64,000 nt of DNA, taken from Stercorarius parasiticus. Its lineage: Eukaryota; Chordata; Aves; Charadriiformes; Stercorariidae. The notes below the pieces were generated by a model. That model did not search any database. It was not told where the DNA came from and saw nothing but the letters and a program-made list of their open reading frames with translations. A program made the translations under genes and the position numbers. The stretch spans positions 479 to 64,478 of the forward strand of contig VWZL01003405.1 in the NCBI GenBank assembly GCA_013396915.1, in the 5' to 3' direction. Positions 58,985 through 64,000 of this stretch are shown in pieces (the stretch's first letter is position 1; every line of letters begins with the position of its first letter).

Positions 58985-61900
58985 ATCCTCCCTCTGTTCC
59001 TTCTCTTTGGGATGAGGCAGCAGCTTGCTCCTTGGAATTTCCATAGAAAAAGTGGTTGCCAGTGGGCTGCATGTTGAACCATGCTGGTGAAGAATTTTCA
59101 AAAGTAATCTGCGTCAGCCTGACTACTGACGGTACTGTGAATTTGTCCAATGCTAAGAGCTTTTGGAAATCACCAGCTACATCTGGACATAGACTCTTAC
59201 TCTATCCTCAGTCTTTGTGCAAACCTCTTTGCAGTAGGACACTCTCTGCTCATAGCAGGCCTACACAATCCTATCTCTATAACCTCAAACACTGGGCAAC
59301 ATTATAAAGGAAATTGTCATCGCCTAAGAACTTAACACATAGCTTATGGCTTTTGGAGTCATCAGTCTTTACTAGAAACAAACAGAGACCAGTATGAACA
59401 AGCTGAAGAATTACATTGATCTCATAATCCTGACAACTGTAGCCAGTTTTATTTTCCCTTGGTTACCTTATTTGTTGTCATGATTCTCCATTGTGGACCA
59501 GAAACCCAGTGGACAAAGCATGGGATTAAGAATTTAGTACTTAACTGCAGTTTAACGCTAGCTCCTACATACTGTGGCAATGTGGAGATGGTTGCACAGT
59601 ATTATGAAGGGAAGCATTCTGCATCACAGTGCTGAGGTGGGAAAAGTACTGTTCATGATTGTGATTGATACTCTGTTGCTACAGTGTAGCTTTACTAAGA
59701 AAAATGCTGTAACATGAATGTTTCTGTCAGTTGGGAATACACCTTGTTTGTAAGGCCACAGGAGTCAAAGGAATGTCCATCACTCGAGTTTAAAAGGCAC
59801 CCTTTGAATAAAACCAGGGTCTTGGCCCACTGCGACTGCGACAACCAGGACTGAAGGAGGTTGGCATTTAGATCACAGTAGTAGCAAAACTAAATGACAA
59901 AGCAGAGCTTTAAAAAGTCTCTCAGATGGGAAGGTTTGGGCCAGAAAGGAAGTAAGAGGAATGGAGGGTGCTGCTTACTAAGGGGAGGAGATAGGAAACA
60001 ATGATGCTATTGTGGCAGTGGAGCTGATGAAGGTCAGAGAAGATAAGCTTTAATTTGCATGCTTTCAAAACACTCATGCAAAGTTGGTGATTTCTTAGTG
60101 AAAGATTAGGGTCAAGGGACATTATGGCCAGGGAGTTTGCTGTATTTGTTTGAATTGTAATCTACAGTGCTTTAGTTTTTCAAGTGAAAAACAGTGCCTT
60201 CAGCAACTTTATGCAAGGGATATCTGCTTTGCATTAGACTTGCCATATGCCTTCTGAAGAATTAGCTATAAACCTGAAGATCTGCACTTTACAGGAAGCT
60301 CTGGGGAGGGTCTGTCCAAGCTATGGTATCTGGAGAAGTCACTGCTGGACATGAAACAGGCAACGAGGCTGTCAGGTTTAGCTCTTAGGAACAGATAGTA
60401 AGAATAATATTTCCACCTTGAATACATGCTTTTGTGACCCCCAGTTGAAGAACTGTGCCCAGTCTTTAAGTAGACATGAGACAAGAGTCCCAAGAGTTTG
60501 GGACCACAGCTGGGTCTTGTGAAATTAATGGGGAGGAGTTCTACAGGGGAAACCATGTTAAGTTTCTTTTACAGAAGTTGCTTATACAAACCTATCTCCT
60601 AGGAAACAGTATTTGTCTACATTAACATTCTTTACCTAGTACGAGTTATATAGAACGTGCCTAGGTTCACTGCTGTTTAGATTTCCCTCCTTTAGCATTC
60701 CTACAGCTTGCCAGAATGTCTGCTTCTGCAGAACCAAAGGTTAATTAAACACATCCGCCCATTAGAGCAAGGAGTGAACATTACAATCTGGCCCAGAGCT
60801 ACCTTCTTCAGCTGTCAGCACTGAAAGACACTTGGAACCACAAATTAGTTCCTCAAGCAAAACTAGTTTCAGCAGAAACTGCTTCTTTTATTGAACAGAG
60901 AAGTCCTTCCCCATATTTACAGTTTCGGCTTGTTCTTGCCTCGCTGTACCTAGTTCCAGCAAGAAACATTCTAGTGGTATTTTGCAAGTTGTATGATCCA
61001 AGATTTTTGGATCTTTACAGTGCCATGATTAACACATAATAACGAATGTTGGAAGAAATGTACCTTGCCTGCATTGCTAACTCCACCTTTTATAATTAAT
61101 ATAATTGAAGGTAACTGATACTGGATGGTTTTTGTTACTTGTGGCATTTCTTACCTTTGTACCTTTCACTGTGTTTGCATAATGGCACTAAACTAGCCTA
61201 CTCCCTCATTATGCATCTTTCTTCACTTTCTTTTCTGTTTCATTTTCTAGCTGTAATGTATAAGCACCATATTACCACAAATGCTTTCTCAATTCTGTGA
61301 ATCAAATCTACGTAATAATATATTCATTATATTACCTCTTCCGACTAGCACTACGGTTGTACCTCAGTTTCCCTCTCAGTGTTGTATGGGGAATGAAGGC
61401 AGACAGCATATACCTTTCACAAACATGTACTGTTACCATGCCTATAATCCCCACTGCTTGAAGAACTGACATTCCTAAAATGTTTTCTTTCTGTGCGGAA
61501 TCAACACAACAAGGCTGCGACAGACCTATTAAAGCATGGTGACTAGTAATGAGATTACTAAGGTAGGCAGGACACATCAAGGCTTTCACTGAAAGTAGGA
61601 TCTTAAATAAAGTTAATTATGTAAAACAGCATGATGTCTACTTAATCATAAAGGCTGTCTTATTTTCTGTTCTCTTCAGTAATAGATGGAGCAAGTATAA
61701 CTCTCTACATCCAAAATTCAAGGCCCATATTTTGTCAGAGCTCTTCTCAAATACAATACTGTATTATGCATCCTCCATTCTCATTCAGATTATCCCAAAC
61801 AATTTCTGATTTTCTCAAGCTGACTCATTCTTCGTACCTATTAGCTGAATTGTTGCTGAAAAGGATTCTCTGCCCATGAACTGTATGTGCATTTCTACTG

Positions 61901-62884
61901 GTTTGGTTAGTTTTGATCAGACACACAGATCACAAAGTCTTCTTCCTATTCCCCGCCTAGAAGAGAACACCTAGGCACACTAAAATTTCAAAACCTGTTT
62001 TTCACAAATATTATCTTATGCTTGGTTAAAATTTTGAGCTTCTCATACATTATTGCCATTATATTTTATAAGTTAATAATAGCAACTATGGATAAAAGGA
62101 GATATGAGTGAAGAGCCACAGAAATATTTCAGTTATTTGCATTGCTTTCTTGGGTTTGGTTTCAAAGTCTATGAAAGTCACAGAAGCATGTTCTTTGTCC
62201 ACTTCGTACTGGACAACTCCTGTCTGGTTTCCAAAAACCCCTTTGAAAGGCAGCATCTCTAGCCCTGGTAAATGGGTGCAGACACAGTGCTGTCTTGCAG
62301 ACTGCTTATCACTTGGCATCGGGCCATTTTCTGAAGTCTCTGAGAAAAACACCTTAGTCTCTAACAGAAACTGTTGGAAGCAAAGTTGGAGCAGTACACT
62401 GTCCAATATTGGACAGCTGATCACTGATGACAGAGCCCTAGTGGCAAAGTGTAAAATATGCCAACAGTTAACATTTTAAAGAGAAGATAAACCCAAAAGG
62501 AAAACAACATGGTAAATTAGAAGTACTGACCCAGGAGAGGAGACAGAATGGCCTTCTTGGAACATCTCTCCTTGGCTTGTTACCTGGAACCTCCTGTCTA
62601 GCCCCCAGTTCAGTAGGCAAGATGTGACTCCCTTCTTTACAAGAACAACATGTTAAATTACTTTAGTTGTTTCCATAAATACAGCATGCCAATGTTTACT
62701 AACTGATTTTACCACCTAGGAGCTTTATTTGCATTCAGCAATGAAGCAGTTGAATTTTTAGGGTATTTTATTGTTAAATTGCAATTATGTTGGAAGGCTA
62801 CTTGCACAGCAATGCCCTATTCATTACATATGGCAGAAGTCTTTATAAAAATCTTGGGACTGACCACAGCCTTGTGCTGCTTGT

Positions 62885-62897
62885 CACACACACACAC
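62885..62897. repeat. CA microsatellite
   Basis: About six CA units sit in an otherwise unique region. It is a short simple repeat of no evident function. Confidence 0.85.
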
Positions 62898-63774
62898 CAA
62901 AAATATTGTATGATACAAAGCATTGTGTAAGGCTGTGTAAGAGACAACTGTGTCTATACCCAGGTTTAATAGGGAGCAAGCCACAGCAATATTATTTCTT
63001 CATTCCCTCTCCTGAGCCTCTTTCTATCTTATGCCTACATACATATTTTCTGGACCATTTATTCTTTCCTATACTGAAGAACACTATCAAACAGGTAAGA
63101 TAATGAAGATGATTGGAAAAATTTATATATGTCCTATCCACATAAACAAATATGTGGACTATAACCGTAAAGCTATAAACCTGATGGAGCATACCATTAG
63201 CCTGAACATAGGTACTATTAATTTAAACATGTTTTCAAGGATCGCAGTTCTTTATGTACCGGTCTATTCAGAGATGACACAGCATGTAGTTCAGAACTGC
63301 ACTTCTAAGCAGATATTGCTTAAGACACAATTGCTCTTTCGTGCTTCAGGCTACATTTTCATCTAGTCATGACAGCGTAACCAGCAGTCTATCTTTTCCT
63401 TTCTGTAGGGCAATAACTATGCTCCATTAATTAAAGCTATGTGTATTATTAAGAGGAACTGCTGGTGAGAGTATGAAAAAGAGCATTGCTACATTGACAG
63501 CAAAGAGATTGCTGAAGGTTTTAAGTGTGTTCCTTATTTTTTTTGCAGAGATCTGCTTGAGTGTATTTTTAGAGTTCAGGATTACTATAAAGAAAACATA
63601 TTCAGCAATATCTGAACAACAAAGACTAAAAAAGTCCTAAGCAAGGAGAACTTTTGCAAGTATTTCAACTGCTTAGCTGACTAAAACATAATACTCCAAT
63701 GCAAAATTGAGAACAATTATTGTAATCATTTAAGGAGTTCATTCAACTTAAGAGTTAAGTCTGGTTTCATGATT

Positions 63775-64000
63775 AAAATACAGGGCAAGGAACCAGAAGA
63801 CATAAACTCTATTTTCAGTGTTAGCACTGACTCACTGTGTGATATTAAGCAAGTCACTTAATTTAACTGCCTCACTCTCTGTCTCACCTGTAAAATGAGG
63901 GAACCTACCTCACAAGTTCTTTGTGAGAGTAATTAATTAAACATTTGCTGCACACCTAACATTTCTTGGATGTAAGGTGGTGGAAAATTTATTATTAAAC
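63775..64000 (+). mobile_element. MIR-type (CORE) SINE, running to the window edge
   Basis: The segment follows the MIR consensus in order. The parts are a degenerate GAACCAGAAGACATAAACTC, then TTAGCACTGACTCACTGTGT, GATATTAAGCAAGTCACTTA, CTGTCTCACCTGTAAAATGA, ACCTACCTCACAAGTTCTTT and GTGAGAGTAATTAATTAAAC, with a terminal AT-rich ATTTATTATTAAAC. MIR elements are ancient tRNA-derived SINEs spread before the amniote radiation and are rare but present in birds. The copy is in sense orientation and well preserved for its age. It may extend past the window. Confidence 0.85.

Larger units (their letters stand above)
44156..63774. other. Long AT-rich flank, no gene recognised
   Basis: Almost 20 kb of AT-rich sequence upstream of RALB. 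It has many short open frames, the longest 123 codons (62108-62479, plus) and 117 codons (46376-46729, minus). None matches a protein I know, and several overlap on both strands as chance frames do. EPB41L5 is the expected next gene on this side from known gene order. I looked for its C-terminal residues and FERM-domain motifs and did not find them, so its exons probably begin beyond the window. Simple repeats include GTTT-rich runs at about 55590-55632 and a CA run at 62885-62897. Confidence 0.6.

Noticed and set aside
62086..62479. Overlapping open frames of 112 (minus) and 123 (plus) codons
   Set aside because: Openness on both strands at once is typical of stop-poor composition, and neither peptide is recognisable.
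44156..63774. Exons of EPB41L5, expected from gene order
   Set aside because: I searched the minus-strand frames for its FERM and C-terminal motifs and found none that I could support.

Overview
This window is vertebrate nuclear DNA, almost certainly from a bird. It contains one confidently identified protein-coding gene, RALB. It is split by introns with canonical GT-AG junctions. It also has CpG islands and three degraded CR1 LINE fragments, including one with the typical avian CR1 3' end. The rest is AT-rich non-coding sequence whose many short open frames look like chance. I see no operons, CRISPR arrays, phage or bacterial features. The exact species cannot be told from the sequence.

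Layout, left to right. (1) Positions 1-230 are a very CpG-rich edge, probably the promoter or first-exon side of a gene mostly outside the window. From the gene order known in other vertebrates (RALB followed by INHBB) I infer INHBB on the minus strand, but no INHBB coding sequence is visible. (2) 231-17254 is intergenic sequence downstream of RALB. It holds simple repeats, small tandem duplications, one exon-like 95-base segment on the minus strand at 3408-3502, and a coding-like stretch near 9160-9300. (3) 17255-43100 is RALB on the minus strand: a probable 3' UTR (17255-19059), four coding exons (19060-19179, 21187-21364, 24144-24352, 25516-25629), a 17 kb first intron, and a non-coding first exon inside the CpG island at 42785-43400. 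The spliced product is 206 codons, the family length, with every small-GTPase motif and a C-terminal CCLL prenylation box. (4) 43400-64000 is sequence upstream of RALB. It has a clear CR1 3' end at 43905-44155 and, at the right edge, a MIR-type (CORE) SINE from about 63775 to the window end. I could not recognise any exon of the expected next neighbour, EPB41L5.

Functionally the window is the locus of a Ras-family switch protein with its CpG-island promoter and long introns. I did not find a convincing new biological system. The items most worth a second look are the exon-like segment at 3408-3502, the left-edge CpG island, alternative poly(A) sites and possible antisense transcription at the RALB island, and two small perfect hairpins.
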